Shown here one piece after another: positions 33,801-46,081 of a stretch of 64,000 bases of DNA (position 1 is its first letter; each line of letters opens with the position of its first letter). A program made the translations under genes and the position numbers. The notes under the pieces are model-generated. The model made no database searches. It saw only the letters and a program-made list of their open reading frames with translations, and was not told where the DNA came from. The DNA is from Haliclystus octoradiatus (taxonomy: Eukaryota > Cnidaria > Staurozoa > Stauromedusae > Haliclystidae), in assembly GCA_916610825.1 (NCBI GenBank), contig OU744449.1, forward strand, positions 22,829,793 to 22,893,792, written 5' to 3'.

Positions 33801-36800
33801 TCAAACTTTTTCATGGCTTAATAAATTTGTAGTTTTCACTTTTTTACATTGTCATGGCGTTTTCAAACACTTTCATGGAATTTTCATGGAGTGGAAATGG
33901 TTTTGGCGTTGGTAGTTTAAATAGATACAATACACTACGCTAGGAGGATTAGCTCAGATGGCAGAGCAACCAAACTTCAGATCGGATCATATCTGATCGA
34001 CTGTGGTTCAAATCCCCCTAAGGTCAACTCAGCCTTGACTTTATCTGAAACATCAAATGAGTACCATCTGAGGATGGCGGATGGAATGGTCCAGCGGGAA
34101 TTGCATTGTGAGTAGCTGCGGCACATCGTTGCGCATTGACAATCAAGACCTATCTGCCATGAAATCTGTTGAAATTGATCTGCAGTGTCGCGGCTGAGAT
34201 CAACAAAGAGCGTTTAAAATCATTGCTCTCAGCGAAAAAAGCCACTCATCTAGAAATAGAGGGGTGGTACGGGTGCCTTCGGTAGGGCGACACCGTCTAC
34301 ATTACATTTACTACGCTACATACACTACAATCAAACTTGATATCATAAATTAGAAAAGGAGATAATTGTTTCATGAATGGTTTATAATTGCTTTCATGGG
34401 CCGTTCAAGTAAAAGTTGAAAGATTTTAAGTAAATTACCATAACATAGAAATGAGAGCAGGCGGTCTTACATATGAACAGAGAATAGGACAGAATAGATC
34501 TCTTGAATTTATTTTAAAAGTCTGATGACAACTGGAGTAAAGTAACATTTACCTTCAAAGACTTCATTTGCACCATGATGGTGTACAACTCTACCAGCAA
34601 TGTTTGGAATCACACCTATTCGTTTATCAAACGGGATATAATCTTCCATTGGTATACTCTTGTAGCCAATACTTCGAATTACGATACCGCTTGGTATAAC
34701 TTCATATTTTCCTGTACCAACAGCTTTAACTGAACCATTTTCCTACATAATTCAGTGGTTATAGAGTATTTAATTTTTATTTCAACCACATGCAGAAAAT
34801 ATGGTATTTACAGTATTTACAGTTGTAGAGTTATAACAATTTAGTGGCTGACGCCATCCTACAAGCAATGTTTGGCTGTTTTTCGGGAGACGCAAATGGC
34901 TGTCATCTAATTCTCATGTATACAAATTGGAAATACTAAACAAAATATTTGGTATCAAAGTTACAAGATCAATTATTAGGATGTGTCCTCCATTAAATAT
35001 TTAACAGAAATTTTAACAAAATTCAGAAAGTTTCATAATGTTGTACTTAATTACCTCTATGCGCTCATTAACTTCCAATTTTAGACCAAGTAGCGAATCA
35101 GATTGATTTTCACTTGGTATTATTTCGACAGGACTTCTGTTGAACATCAATTGCCATTCACGATCAGCATTACTACGGCGTTCGATTTCTTTAGATGCTG
35201 GTTCATCACTTTATGAAGTAACAGACAAGGAATTCTTAGAAAATATTTTTTCTTAAAACCTTTCTTATCTCAGTTTTCTCAATAATCAATAATCTCTTTC
35301 TTTTCTTATAGATAAATCACAATCTCATCTTAACAGAGGTTGGATCGTAACCACAACTTTGACCTTCTCAAAGTTGGATTGTAGTGCTGTGATGAATTTA
35401 TACTCCCTATGCCTGGCCTCTGATGCATGTGAGAAGGTATATATATTTTTATTCCTAAAATCATCGCGTTAGTCAGATGACATTATGTAATATCATTACA
35501 TTGATACTGAATTGTGTGTGGTTGATTATATGCGAACCAAAAGTGCATGGCACAATAGAATGGAATTATCACTCTCGGCTTTGAACAGAAAATTTGTTTC
35601 AGAAAATAAAGATTTCCTGTGAAATGTAGTTTATGAAGTTAATATATCGAAGCTCCAACTTTACAAACTTTTATGAATAGTTCGCAAACATCTAACAGAT
35701 TATTGTAAACTGTTGAGTGAACTTTTTAATTGCTTGGGTTTCATGAATAGTTCATGAACGTTGAATGGTCCCAAATTTTCATGAACTGTTCATGAACTCC
35801 TGAACTCCTATTTTCACAGGGGCAGTTCATGAATAGTTCATAAAAAGCTCATCAATATTGAATGACCTGTTTATCATGAACCATTTCAACAGGTTCGTAG
35901 AGGTTAGTAAATCAACATGAATATCTAAGGAGTATCTTTGAATCAGAAATGAAATTTTCCTACCATGCAGTCTTGCATAAAAGCTCCATTAAACGCTTTC
36001 TTGGTCGAGGGACATCTAAAATGTTTAAAATCAACATCAAACCAACTTTCCTTTAGTTGACGACTTTCAAATACGATCAAACAATACATAGGCCTATCTG
36101 TGCTTACCAGCTGATTTGGTTTTTAACAGTTCAAAGTCATTGGCTAGTAATATTGGTTTTGTTCCTTCCAGTTTAATCATTTCTCGCGTTTCCTTTATTG
36201 TAAATGAAACCTATTTTGGAGAACAATGTGAATTTGCATAAATATTTTATAGCTGTGATTCAAATTGTGAACAATTAAGAATATATGATGCATTACAAAT
36301 GTAGGCACACCTCTGCAACTAGCTGCTCCTGACTTGGGGGGTTTTAATTTTGCCCAACAAAACGGGGTGTCATTATGTGCAACTTTAAGCTTCAGTACTT
36401 CAAAGGCCTTAAATTACACAATTTGCAACTCTACGTCTCAAAATTGCCCAAAATTTTCCTAAAAATCTTTATGGGAGGTGGGGTCGGTGTTACACAGTTG
36501 TGTGTCGGCACTTACTGTGGATCATAAAATATGAGTTGTGAGTTGACATGAATATGAGTTGAGGCCCCAATATCACCAGAAAAACTTCTGCATGCATACT
36601 GATAATCAAGTTACAATTACAAAATGTAGTTCAAATACAGTTTGAATAATAGATCTAATTTACTGTACTTTAGATAAATATATGTTGAAGAGTTATACCT
36701 CCATTGGTCCTCTCCTTCCAATAATAAATACACGCTTTACCAAGCTCTTTTCTAATAATTTGAATGCATGTTTGCAAATGTCCGTTTTCTGTAACATAAA

Positions 36801-39800
36801 ATTGTAGTATAATAAAACAGCAAATAACGCCCATTATTCTATTTCTATAGGGTTACACTTAAATGAGCTTTCTGTTAGGATTACCTCCGATGGCACAGCA
36901 ACAGAACTCTAGACCAGTCTGTGCAGTTCAAAGTCACTGAAAAAGAGCTGAATTTTTTTTCTACGTTTTGATATGTTATCTTGAAAATCGAGGCATATCT
37001 GCCAAGAAATCTGTTGGGAATAGAAATACAGAATCGTAGCTGAGACCAATAAAGAGCATTTACAATCACTACTCTTAGTGAAAAGTGACCCATCTAGAAT
37101 CATATTTGAGTGTGACAGGTGCCTTTGGCAGGGAAATACTATTCAAATTACTACTATTGTACTATATACGTGACAGGTCTCCATCAGAGCAATCAATCAA
37201 CTGATCTCAATGATAATCAATCTACAGACTTTATGACAAATTGGTTTTGATGGCAAAACTTATTTTTCCGTTTTTTTCATCTGACATATGGTTGTAAGTA
37301 AAAGTAATGTGGACGGTGTCGCCCTACCGAAGGCACCCGTACCACTCCTCTATTTCTAGATGAGTGGCTCTTTTCGCTAAGAGCAATGATGTTAAACGCT
37401 CCTTAGATCTCAGCCGCGACACTGCAGATCAATTTCAACAGATTTCATGGCAGATAGGCCTTGATTGTCAATGCGCAACGATGCGCCGCAGCTACTCACA
37501 ATGCAATTCCTTCTGAACCATTCCATCCGCCATCCTTAGATGGTACTCATTTGATATTTCAGATAAAGTCAAGGCTGAGTTGACCTGAGGGGGATTTGAA
37601 CCACAATCGATGAGATATGATATGATCTGAAGTTCGGTTGCTCTGCCAACTGAGCTAATCACCCCTTGGAACACCCCAGCAATATGGTTGTAGGCTATAT
37701 ATAAACACATTTCACAAAATGGTTTCCACCCAGTGCAGTTGATGCATAACTAAAATCCTCCATATGAACATTCCTTCTTTACCAAAGTTTGGATGTAGTA
37801 GCCATGCTTGAAAGAAGCGATGCATTCAATTGATAACTAGAGATAACAATGTCATTTGCAAGTTTATCAGCTTTTTGACAATTGTTTTATTACTGTCTTC
37901 AAATAATAAATTTTGTATAATGTTACATAATTTGCAGGCAGTAGACGTAGCTGGCTTACAGAGGTTGAAAAAATTTTTCAGTGCCTGCGACCACCTAATT
38001 TTGCATTTAAAGTGCCTGCAAATATTGTAATGCCAATTTTCCTGGTCACGCACTTTAAACTGACCTTATTTATATATAAAGTAATTAGTTTCCTCCTATT
38101 AGCAACTCTTATTCGGTTTCATTAATAAACTTTATAATTATTCGTAGATTCAAAATACATAATAATAAATTTTGAAAAATGTGCCTGCAGGAATTCTATT
38201 GTTCAATAATTGTGCCTGCGACAGCCGGTCCCAGTGGTCCTAACATTTTCTATCCCTGCTGGCTTACCTTGAGTAAATCCAATGGTGCTAATAATATTCT
38301 AGCAATATCAAGGGCAACATTTCCTTGGCCTACAACTGCAACATTCTCACAGTCTAAGTTTGGATTAAGCTAAAATAAAAACAAAATATATCAATAAGTT
38401 GAGATTTAATAATCATATACCGGTAATCCTAAATCCGTATTTGCATAATGCCAGTATCTTGTTAATGTATATTGCTAGTATTGAATGTATAATAGTTTAA
38501 TTATACTGTGCTATTTCCGCTGCACGATTGAGCAATACTGTTGTTTTACTACTAATAAAAAGTCTTGTTAGTGTACGCAAGTAGTGCAGTTGATCGTTTG
38601 TTGACTCCCGCAATAGAAGTAATGTAAAGTTATATAGATACAGTCAAACCTGTTATAACGGTCACTTCTATACAGTGGCCACCTGTCTATAGTGGTCACT
38701 CTTGAAATGTCTAAAATAGTATTTTCTATTGAATCCAACCTGTATATAAAGGCCACCTGTCTATAGTGGTCGATTCATCTATCTCTCGTAGCTGGCTGTT
38801 ATATACAGGTTTCACTGTAGATAGAAATAAATTTCCATATTTCCATACCATGTAACACAAGCTCTAGTTTTTATACAGTTTCATTTTTATTTTTGTTACT
38901 CATTAGACATTTGCTACCTCGTATTATTGATTATCTAAATTCTTTTTGCAAATCTCGACGAAAATGTTTTAGATGACAAAAGGCGATGTGACAGACAATC
39001 CATGCTACCATCTATATATAGCACATTGTTGATTGGTTGAATCGATGTATAATTATTGTGTAACTCGCTTAAGTGCAATTAAGATAAGTACAATTTATCT
39101 CATTATAATCTCTCATTATCATGATTTTTGGCTGTACAAGAACAGTCACATTGTAACAAGGTCACGACGTAACAGAGAATAAACTTACATCTTTGTGTAA
39201 TGGTAAGCCATTGTACCAGCCAACAAATTCTCTAGCTGAATATACACCATTTAAATCCTAATGTAGAGTGAAAAAGTAGTGGTAGAATGAAAATATAAAT
39301 AAATAAATTTCCTAATTGCAGATTTAATTTTGAATCCATCCAAAATATGTAGGAACTAGTATCCTTTCAAAAACGTCAACTTATTTTGTAATCCAGCATG
39401 TAGAATAGAATTTCATAGCTTGCGTGAATGATCATGAATAATGAGTTAAAACTTTTCAATTTTATAAATAAATTTTATACTATGCAGACATAAAAATAAA
39501 ATAAATAATATTGACAAAGGCAAAACAGTGTGTAACTAAGTTAACGGCCAGTCTAATTTTCTCAACAAGGTAAGAACGGCTCACATTCCCACGTGGAAAA
39601 ATTCTTGAATTATTTACTAACACCTTACTGCATTATGAATTTCGAAAATCTGAAAATCTACTGAAAACATACTAAAAACTTATAATAGGCTACTGAATTG
39701 GGCTCTTATCAAGTAGCTTTCAAATTTCAAGGTGAGTTTCAGAAGTTTTCAGTAGAGAGTGAGAGGAGTCAAGATTTAAGTATCTGGTGAATTTCAGTAT

Positions 39801-42800
39801 GGTTTAATTAGGTGCTCAATCCCATTCCAGTACGATTTCAGTAGGTTTTCAGAAGCTATTCAGTATATCCAAGATTCATAGTGTTAATAGTTTATGAAGT
39901 TTAAATGGACAGTTGCCTTTGACTTTTGAGATGTCTTTCAGTAGTTTTACAGTAGAATGGAAAGAATCTAGATTAAAAGTTTCTGGTAAAGCATCATTTC
40001 AATACCTGATAGATCCATAGTGTGGATGGCAGTGAAAGGTTCAACTTCTACATAATTGAATATCTCATAAAACTTACTTCTCCTTTGATATTTAACATCC
40101 TGTCATCTTCAGCACCATAAGCCTGATGAATAAGAAAGGAGAATATATACACATCCAAACAGACTTCTAAAGGTCATTTAAAGGGTAACACAGGCACGAC
40201 AATCATGTCACCGTTAGGGTTAGGCAACTAGGTTTCATGAAGGCAGGTAAAATTCTGAAGAAAATCTAAATATTATTTTAGCAATATATAATATTATTTT
40301 AAGGACAATTTGATGTGAATAGTTTTGTTTTCATAAGAATTTGGTTGATAGAAATGCAAGTTTCTGGAAAAAACATTGTCGGACCTTTGATACACATCGG
40401 TTAACAAGTTCTCAGCAATTTAAAATAAAAGGTCTCAGGGAAGAATCAGGAAAACGTTTTGCGCTCACATGGATTGCAGGGAAAATTTGAAAAACATCAA
40501 AGCTCAGAATAATTTTCTTGATTTCAACACATGAAAACACCGGTTGCAATATTCTAAATTAAAATGTAAAGCAATCCGATAAGAGCAAGCAAAAATCATC
40601 CAAATGAATGTGGAAACTCAAACTTTTGTTAACTTATAAAGCTCCGTAAAAAATTTGACATTGTTTTGACATTGTCTGCTTGAGAGAATCTAGCTATTTC
40701 AGAAAGAGCAAAAATATTTGATTGGCAGAAGGCAGAATGCACAATATTATTCATGAAAACTCTATAGGCTACCATAAACCACATGCAAACATTGATTTGA
40801 AAACATCCAGTTAATAGAACAAAGATTACATACCAAAACCACAGCATCATATGATTCTAGAAAATTTCTTGTTGCCACATCAACACCAACTGAAATATTT
40901 CCAAAGAAACGACAACGGCTATCCGAAGCAACTTCTTCAAATGAATTTATTACATTCTGCAGAAATAAAATTGTCATAAGGTCAGGTTCATGTACAATTA
41001 ATAAAATAATTAATACAATCAACAAGGTCAGGTTCATATTGATATTTTCTGTATGGATTCAACCTTGAGAATGGAATTTCTTTGGAAGCAATATGTCAAA
41101 TTAGAATATTAGAGATAAATAATTTTTACCGCTTCAAACAAAATTCACTGCGTTCATGAACTGTTGATGAATTTCATCTATTACCTTTACAAACATTACA
41201 AACATGTGAACTGTTCATCGACAGTGAAAATTTTGGACAGTTTATAGATAGTTCATGGAACTGTTTTTGAAAGTTAAATGACCTGTTTCTATGAAATTTT
41301 ATAAACTAATCATGAACCGTCCATAAAAATTGGGCCATTTAACGTTCATACACGGTTTCCTCAGGGGTAACCACAATTAAGTACTTCATGAGCTATGCCC
41401 ATTAACTCTTTTGTCATTAAAGGGTTAGGCCTACAACACACTTGCCATGCTTGTATTCAAAATACCAAAATTCGTACTGTAATTGTATTATACTCAAAAC
41501 ATATCCATTCATATGCAACTGTTTGTTGATGCATACTCACCTTAACCTCTGGATGATCTGGCGCTACACCAAAACGAACAAGTCCATATGGAACGGGTAG
41601 CTTTTCAAATATATCAACACGTACCTTTTTGTTGTGCTATATCAGGGAGGAGAGACGAAGAATGAATTATACATCGATTGAAGCAGATATATATATATAT
41701 ATCTATATATTATCACCAGGGTCGTTCCTAAGTCTGGGGATATTAGGGATGTGACACCCCCTGACGACTTGGACAGTCGGCAAATCTTCCTGGAAATATC
41801 TCCAGTCAGCAAAAGAAAGAAGAAATGGCAAAGGGATATTGTTTTCCTGTATTTGCCTGCCAAAAAATTGTATTAAATTGATATTTAAATCAATTTATTT
41901 TGGCAAATAAATCAAATCAAATCAATTCTTGTCCATTTATTCATGTACGCACAAATCAAGAATATTGTATAAAGAGATAATTATCTTCAGCTTTTGACAT
42001 TTGATCAGGACAGATGAAAGAAATCTTGGGCTCGATGGGATCTCTAAAAAACATAGCCTAAAATTTGTTTGTTAACTTTTTGATGTCAGATGATGACATT
42101 AGGTCAATTATATACAATTTAAATACACATGGCAGACATTAACATAAGCGTCATTAATTTTTTCTTTAAATAAAAGTATTGAGAAAATAGCGTTCCATGC
42201 AAAAAAAGAAGTACGGGAATGCCATTCATTCCTCTGGATTCCATTACGGTATTCCACCACAATGAAACTCTTGATTTTATGAAGCCTTCATATTTTCTCT
42301 TTACGTGCCCTTTTGTTCACCATTAAAGCTATAATAGCTCATAGGAAACTGAGCGTGAAGTGCTTAGTATTTGGGTGCATTAGATAGAGCCCCTGAAAAT
42401 TTACCGTCAAACATGTTATAACAATCACCTCTATATCACGGCCATCTGTCTATAACGGTCACTCCAGCAATGTCTAAAATGGTATTTTCTATTGAATTAA
42501 CCCTGCATATAAAGGTCACCTGTATATAGTTGTCAATGTATCTAACTGGCTGTTATTTTCAGGCTTCACTGTAATATAAAACATAATTTGTTTAGGGGTA
42601 CGCCCCAAATCGGACTTCAAGAATACATTCATTGTCCCCCAGCTAATGAAATCCAAAAAATACTGTTGGTTCATGGTTCATCAGATCATATGCGAAAAAC
42701 AGCTCAGGAGCTCATGAACAGTTCATGAACAGTTAATTATTGTTAAATGGCCCCAAATTTTCATGAACAGTTCATGAACAGTTCATGGAAAAAGGGGCCA

Positions 42801-43249
42801 TTTAACTTTCATGAACTGCTCATGAACTTTTCATGAAATCCTGAACTGTTTTTTCACTGGGGAATTGTTCATGATAAGATGATGCAAGGTATAGTAATTT
42901 AGGTACATTAAGGGATATTCATGAATTAAATACGCACAAGGGTTTACGGTTGTGCACAGAGGGAGGCATTGGTTTAAGAAAATTTTTATATGTTGTAGAA
43001 GATCCAAGGAATATTTATTATATTTTTGGTCAGCACCACTGGCATCATTGATTATCTCAAACTTATAAATGGTACCTTTAAAAGATGTTGAGCAGTGTAA
43101 AATCCTGCTGGCCCACTTCCAATAATACAAACATGTGGCTCAGCATAACTGTACGAGGTGAATGAAAAATATCTTGATGAATTACTATCTCTCTTGCAAT
43201 GGCCAGCACTATAACGAGCCAATCGCAATATGGTACGTCCAAATGACAT
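27898..43249 (-). CDS. FDXR: NADPH:adrenodoxin (ferredoxin) oxidoreductase, mitochondrial, complete, 14 exons
   Basis: FAD enzyme passing electrons from NADPH to mitochondrial ferredoxin, for steroid hydroxylation and Fe-S or haem A synthesis. Exons: 43249-43076, 41636-41541, 40956-40834, 40122-40078, 39257-39189, 38369-38268, 36788-36699, 36210-36108, 36015-35964, 35208-35055, 34742-34553, 33139-33032, 32152-32087, 28040-27898. All junctions are GT-AG with agreeing phases, giving 504 aa (the human enzyme is about the same length). Residues 1-33 are rich in Arg and Ser with no acid before residue 21, fitting a mitochondrial presequence. The FAD Rossmann motif GSGPAG is at 44-49, followed by [18 protein letters not shown]. 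The NADP site GQGNVA is at about 183-188, then [18 protein letters not shown] and [15 protein letters not shown] near 401-416. The C-terminus FSDWRKIN...KPREKL matches the family ending. The 66-bp exon 13 is poorly conserved but is placed by its splice sites and phase. No defects seen. Confidence 0.95.
28919..29221. mobile_element. hAT-like MITE with 8-bp target-site duplication
   Basis: A 303-bp element has inverted ends 'cccaggggggtaactcca' and 'tggagttacccaccggg'. It is flanked on both sides by the identical octamer CCTCTGTA (28911-28918 and 29222-29229). An 8-bp duplication with CAGGGG-type termini is typical of the hAT superfamily. It is non-autonomous, and the ORF 28842-29066 across its edge is not a gene. 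It lies in the last FDXR intron. Confidence 0.85.
30074..30246. repeat. MITE family C, full copy
   Basis: Runs from 'ggtatgacaaaagtaggaat' to 'ctcattgtcagaccctg', with inner arms 'ccagaaggctagagcaaatt' and 'gcagaaggctgaact'. FDXR last intron. Confidence 0.78.
30250..32080. other. FDXR last intron, remaining sequence
   Basis: No domain-bearing ORF or RNA gene seen. A 28-bp exact tandem duplication ('attcaggattatacgatata...') lies at about 31516-31572. The phrase 'agggtatggggtagg' with 'gagttgtc' occurs twice near 31838 and 31881. Confidence 0.6.
32326..32945. repeat. Expanded MITE family B array
   Basis: About 620 bp of closely packed 'gttcatgaac', 'gttcataaac' and 'gttcatgaaa' palindromic decamers, interspersed with 'aggccttatg' and 'ggccatgtg' spacers. 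It is much longer than a normal family B copy (about 130-180 bp), suggesting internal amplification or nested insertions. It ends about 90 nt from FDXR exon 12. Confidence 0.8.
33352..33521. repeat. MITE family B copy
   Basis: Runs from 'cccctgcaaagaaaacag' to 'attgtttttcgcaggggt' with inverted 'gttcatgaac' arms. FDXR intron 11. Confidence 0.85.
33700..33910. repeat. 'Ccatgaaaa'-rich dispersed repeat, second copy
   Basis: Inverted relative of the repeat at 16430-16620, sharing 'gttttcatggcattttt' and 'tatggatgtattcatgg'. It lies immediately left of a full-length SINE. Confidence 0.65.
33943..34309 (+). mobile_element. tRNA-derived SINE, full-length, with target-site duplication
   Basis: The head is tRNA-like: A box 'ttagctcagatggcagag' and B box 'ggttcaaatcc'. 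The body carries 'cagccttgactttatctg', 'gtagctgcggcacatcg' and 'gtgtcgcggctgagatc', and it ends 'ggtagggcgacaccgtc' plus a short AT-rich tail. The 9-mer ACTACGCTA flanks it (33934-33942 and 34310-34318). It would be transcribed by RNA polymerase III and mobilised in trans by a LINE. FDXR intron 11. Confidence 0.92.
35690..35825. repeat. MITE family B copy
   Basis: Repeated 'gttcatgaac'-type steps with 'gaatggtccc' in the centre, ending 'tattttcacaggggc'. FDXR intron 9. Confidence 0.75.
36875..37140 (+). repeat. Diverged tRNA-derived SINE relative
   Basis: The head 'ttaggattacctccgatgg' and 'gcagttcaaagtcac' are decayed A and B boxes. The tail keeps 'catatctgccaagaaatctg' and 'gacaggtgcctttggcag'. 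It is the same family as 33943-34309 but older and internally deleted. FDXR intron 6. Confidence 0.75.
37297..37681 (-). mobile_element. tRNA-derived SINE, full-length, reverse orientation, with target-site duplication
   Basis: Reverse copy of the SINE at 33943-34309. The tRNA-like head lies at 37600-37665 and the tail 'ggacggtgtcgccctacc' at 37310. The 11-mer ATATGGTTGTA flanks it (37286-37296 and 37682-37692). The minus-strand ORF 37492-37710 is read through the SINE. FDXR intron 6. Confidence 0.92.
38641..38818. repeat. MITE family A copy (inverted orientation)
   Basis: Runs from 'cagtcaaacctgttataac' to 'tatacaggtttcactgta'. FDXR intron 5. Confidence 0.88.
39700..40020. repeat. 'Ttcagta'-rich dispersed repeat
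   Basis: Repeated 'tttcagtaggttttcag', 'gaatttcagtatgg' and 'tatccaagattcat' motifs. A relative lies at about 50780-50980 in an ACSM intron. Ends are not clear; it is probably another MITE family. Confidence 0.55.
41140..41370. repeat. MITE family B copy
   Basis: Starts near 'cactgcgttcatgaactg' and ends 'cggtttcctcaggggt'. Family centre 'gggccatttaacgttcat' is present. FDXR intron 2. Confidence 0.75.
42403..42573. repeat. MITE family A copy (inverted orientation)
   Basis: Runs from 'ccgtcaaacatgttataac' to 'tttcaggcttcactgta'. FDXR intron 1. Confidence 0.8.
42685..42862. repeat. MITE family B, long well-preserved copy
   Basis: Inverted arms run from 'gcgaaaaacagctcagg' to 'tgaactgttttttcactggg', with two 'ggccccaaatttt' / 'aaggggccattt' inner blocks and multiple 'gttcatgaac' units. 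FDXR intron 1. Confidence 0.85.
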
Positions 43250-43902
43250 TGGGCTAAAAAGAGAAACGTATTAAAATTCTTAAAAAATTATTTTGCTTAC
43301 TATTTATTTTAAAAAAAAATTCTGCCCGCAAAGAAGGCGACCATCTGTTAAATCACGCCATGTGTATGTGTGGAAATAATCCGTGGGCGCCCATAAAATA
43401 TATAGTGGATTTCAAGGGGGCTACTTTTAATTAGGCTAGGTTAAACTTGACCCATTGTGACGACACACAGTCGATGACTCAGGGCACACACAGTGCAGTA
43501 GGGCACACACAGTGCAGTAAGTAACCTGGGTTACAAGAGCTAGGGCCAGGTAGCATACGCACAGATTCATTACGCACGCAATCAGCACGTGAAGTCGATG
43601 CAGCTATTGGCTCTTCTTGGTCGAACACATGCTTTGCCGAGGGTGTGCATGTGATGACCTTATAAGGAAGCCACCACATGGAGGACAAATTAGGCGGAAG
43701 GTAATTAATTATTTAATTCATTCTTGATTGAATTTTGCTAGCTAGCCACGCAGCTTACTAACGTCTTGCTAGCCTTTATATATACACATTTTGTAGTCTG
43801 AGCAATATACCTCGTCGAACGAGAAATAGCCAAGATGCAATCGATATGATGATATTGTAGTGCAATCTGTTATTCAACTTTAGTTTCTAATTAGTTATTA
43901 AT

Positions 43903-44033
43903 TTCCACTGATTATCAGTGTGACTGGTGCTTGGGTGGTGACAGGTTCGCTAGCGGGTCCAACACAGACTCTTAACTACTTCGCTCCCACCAACCAAGCA
44001 CCAAATGCCAACACTCATCAATGGGATGAGTTT
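43903..44033 (+). repeat. Nested stem-loop motif, copy 1 (solo Ngaro-like right end)
   Basis: Hairpin CACTGA/TCAGTG, then TGACT, then GGTGCTTGG pairing with CCAAGCACC at 43993-44002, with inner GGTG...CCCACC. A further terminal hairpin ACTCATC/GGATGAGT follows. It matches the right end of the Ngaro-like element (59898-60038) in order and pairing, but the large apical loop differs completely. Confidence 0.75.
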
Positions 44034-44223
44034 AATGTATATTACAGTGGATAAATAGTGGATATATGCGGCGTATATGGTAGCAAATTTTTCTGAAATT
44101 TTGCGTACAGATAATCAAAATCCAGGAATTTTCAACTAATTGTTGGCACATTTGAATGTGACCTGACTTGGCGTGAAATACACATAAGAAGTAGAAACTA
44201 TCTCGAGTTCCAACTCAGTACAT

Positions 44224-45345
44224 GGTCAGTCCATGTCAAATCGAACGGCTTCGTTCAAAAAAAAATGATTTTGTTTAAACTTTTTATACATGTAGATATG
44301 GGTACGGAGATATCATGCATAGATTTTTTTTGATCTTAGATGAGAATAACGATTTTATTAGCAGTTTAATTTGTGCCCTATTTGTGATCAATGATCCATA
44401 AAAACTTTCTTTTTATTGTAGCTCGTTTGTTTGTTGGTTTAATAAAATGAAATTTCGTATCAGGATAGAATAAACAGTTTTCTATCGATTAATGTCATTT
44501 TATTGACAAAACTCAGAGTAGTTGTTACAATGTTTCAATTTTCCGAAAAAGCTTTAGAGTCCGATAGAATGAAAGGCACACCATTTTTCACACTGATTCT
44601 TTCATCAGTCGATCAAGCAGAATTAAAACAAGCAATGGACAAAGATGTGCGATGGTGTTATTTTTTTAAAGAGTTTAATGATCAAAAATGTAGTTTTGTC
44701 AATATTTTTTTTGATAATTATATCGCGTTTGGAATGCTGTGAAAGGCGTGAAGTGATGATTCTCACGTCATATCGCATGTCAATAATACTTGCGTGTCTA
44801 CAATAGATCGTAGTAATTTCTATTTTATTTATAGGCTAAATGAATAAGCGTTTGGTTTGGTAAATAAAATATAATCTTTTTCGGTTTAACCATGGTTTAG
44901 CAACATTGTCAATCAGTCTGCAAATAATGGCAATTTCGACGAGATCTCGGGGGCGGCAGCGCCAAAAAAAGTTAGGAGCGGTGGCGGCAACTGATCAAAT
45001 TTGATCAAATTTGACTTCAGGGGCGGCAAAATCCATCATTTCAGCAATAAAATACGAAGAAAATGACAAAATAATCAATTTTAAGTGGCGATTTTCGATG
45101 AAAACTGCAGCTCCAGGGGCAGCAATTACGAGAAAAATTTTCATCTTGGGGGAGCAGCTGCCATGCTTTGCAGACCGGATCACAAAAAGGGTAAAAATTA
45201 AACTGCTAATAAAATCGTTATTTTTCATCTAAGATCAAAAATACTCCATATATGATACCTCTGTACCCATATCTACATGTATAAAAAGTTTAAACAAAAT
45301 CATTTTTTTTTGGAACAAAGCCGTTCGATTTGACCTGGACTGACC
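44224..45345. mobile_element. Non-autonomous element with about 170-bp terminal inverted repeats
   Basis: Arms 44224-44394 and 45178-45345 are inverted copies beginning 'ggtcagtcca(t/g)gtcaaa' and containing 'tttaaactttttatacatg' and 'ttagcagtttaattt'. The 780-bp interior holds a 79-codon plus-strand ORF (44503-44742) of unknown nature and a G+C-richer stretch. No transposase is recognised and no unambiguous target duplication is seen. Confidence 0.88.
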
Positions 45346-46081
45346 CTACAAGGATTCCACCAATACTGCTCAAAATGCGGCTAATTTCACGTTGTAGTAA
45401 AAATAGTACTAATTGTGTAATAAAATTGCACAATTTGAATGAAATTTTCAATTGAATTAGAGTACTCAATAGTCAATAGTGAATGCAGTCTGGCGGCTGG
45501 CCTGGAAGATATAGGATCAGTTACCATCTTCATGAATGTGGTTTCGCCGAAAGAAAGAATCGTGTGGCGTGTGCTGTACCCTGTAAACTGTGAACTGTCG
45601 TGAACAATATAATCCTGGTGCAAAAAATTGCAAGCTTAAACATTGCAGTCTTTGATGCAGATCGTGTTGATAGTTATACGTAACTCACCTCTACTTCGAT
45701 ATGCAAATCAATGAATTGATATAAAATTGATCAGAAGAAAGAATACAATAATGAATTTCAATGTAAACTGTTTTGAAAAGGTGAAATGTAATTTATGGAA
45801 TTAGTTTGATTAAGTTAGAAAATGCAAATGAAAAGTGACAGAGCGTAAAATATTGTTTTTGTTTCCTCAATTTTCAAGCTGCCTCTTCCTGTAAAAGTAC
45901 ATGTAAAAGAAAGAGGCTAAAGAGGCGTGGTTCAGCAATATCAAAATGGCGATTTGCTGTGGTTTGCAGAAAGTTTGTTTACCTCTGTTTTGATGTCTTT
46001 TTATCGACGTAACATATAATGATGCCGCGCTAAACAGACGAACACTTTGCAAAAGATCAATAGTTAAGCTATGGTCGCATA

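Larger units (their letters stand above)
43250..46081. other. Divergent intergenic region between FDXR and the acyl-CoA synthetase gene
   Basis: The two genes start back to back, so their promoters share this 2.8 kb. I see no clear TATA box near either start. The gap is largely occupied by mobile DNA: a region with a structured Ngaro-like end (43440-44033) and a 1.1 kb long-TIR element (44224-45345). Confidence 0.65.

Noticed and set aside
33943-34020. tRNA gene with anticodon
   Set aside because: Part of a repeated 367-bp SINE with target-site duplications; other copies share the same non-tRNA body.
43903-44033. Hammerhead ribozyme
   Set aside because: The CTGATGA...GAAA core is absent. 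The fold is different, so it is reported only as an unidentified structured motif.
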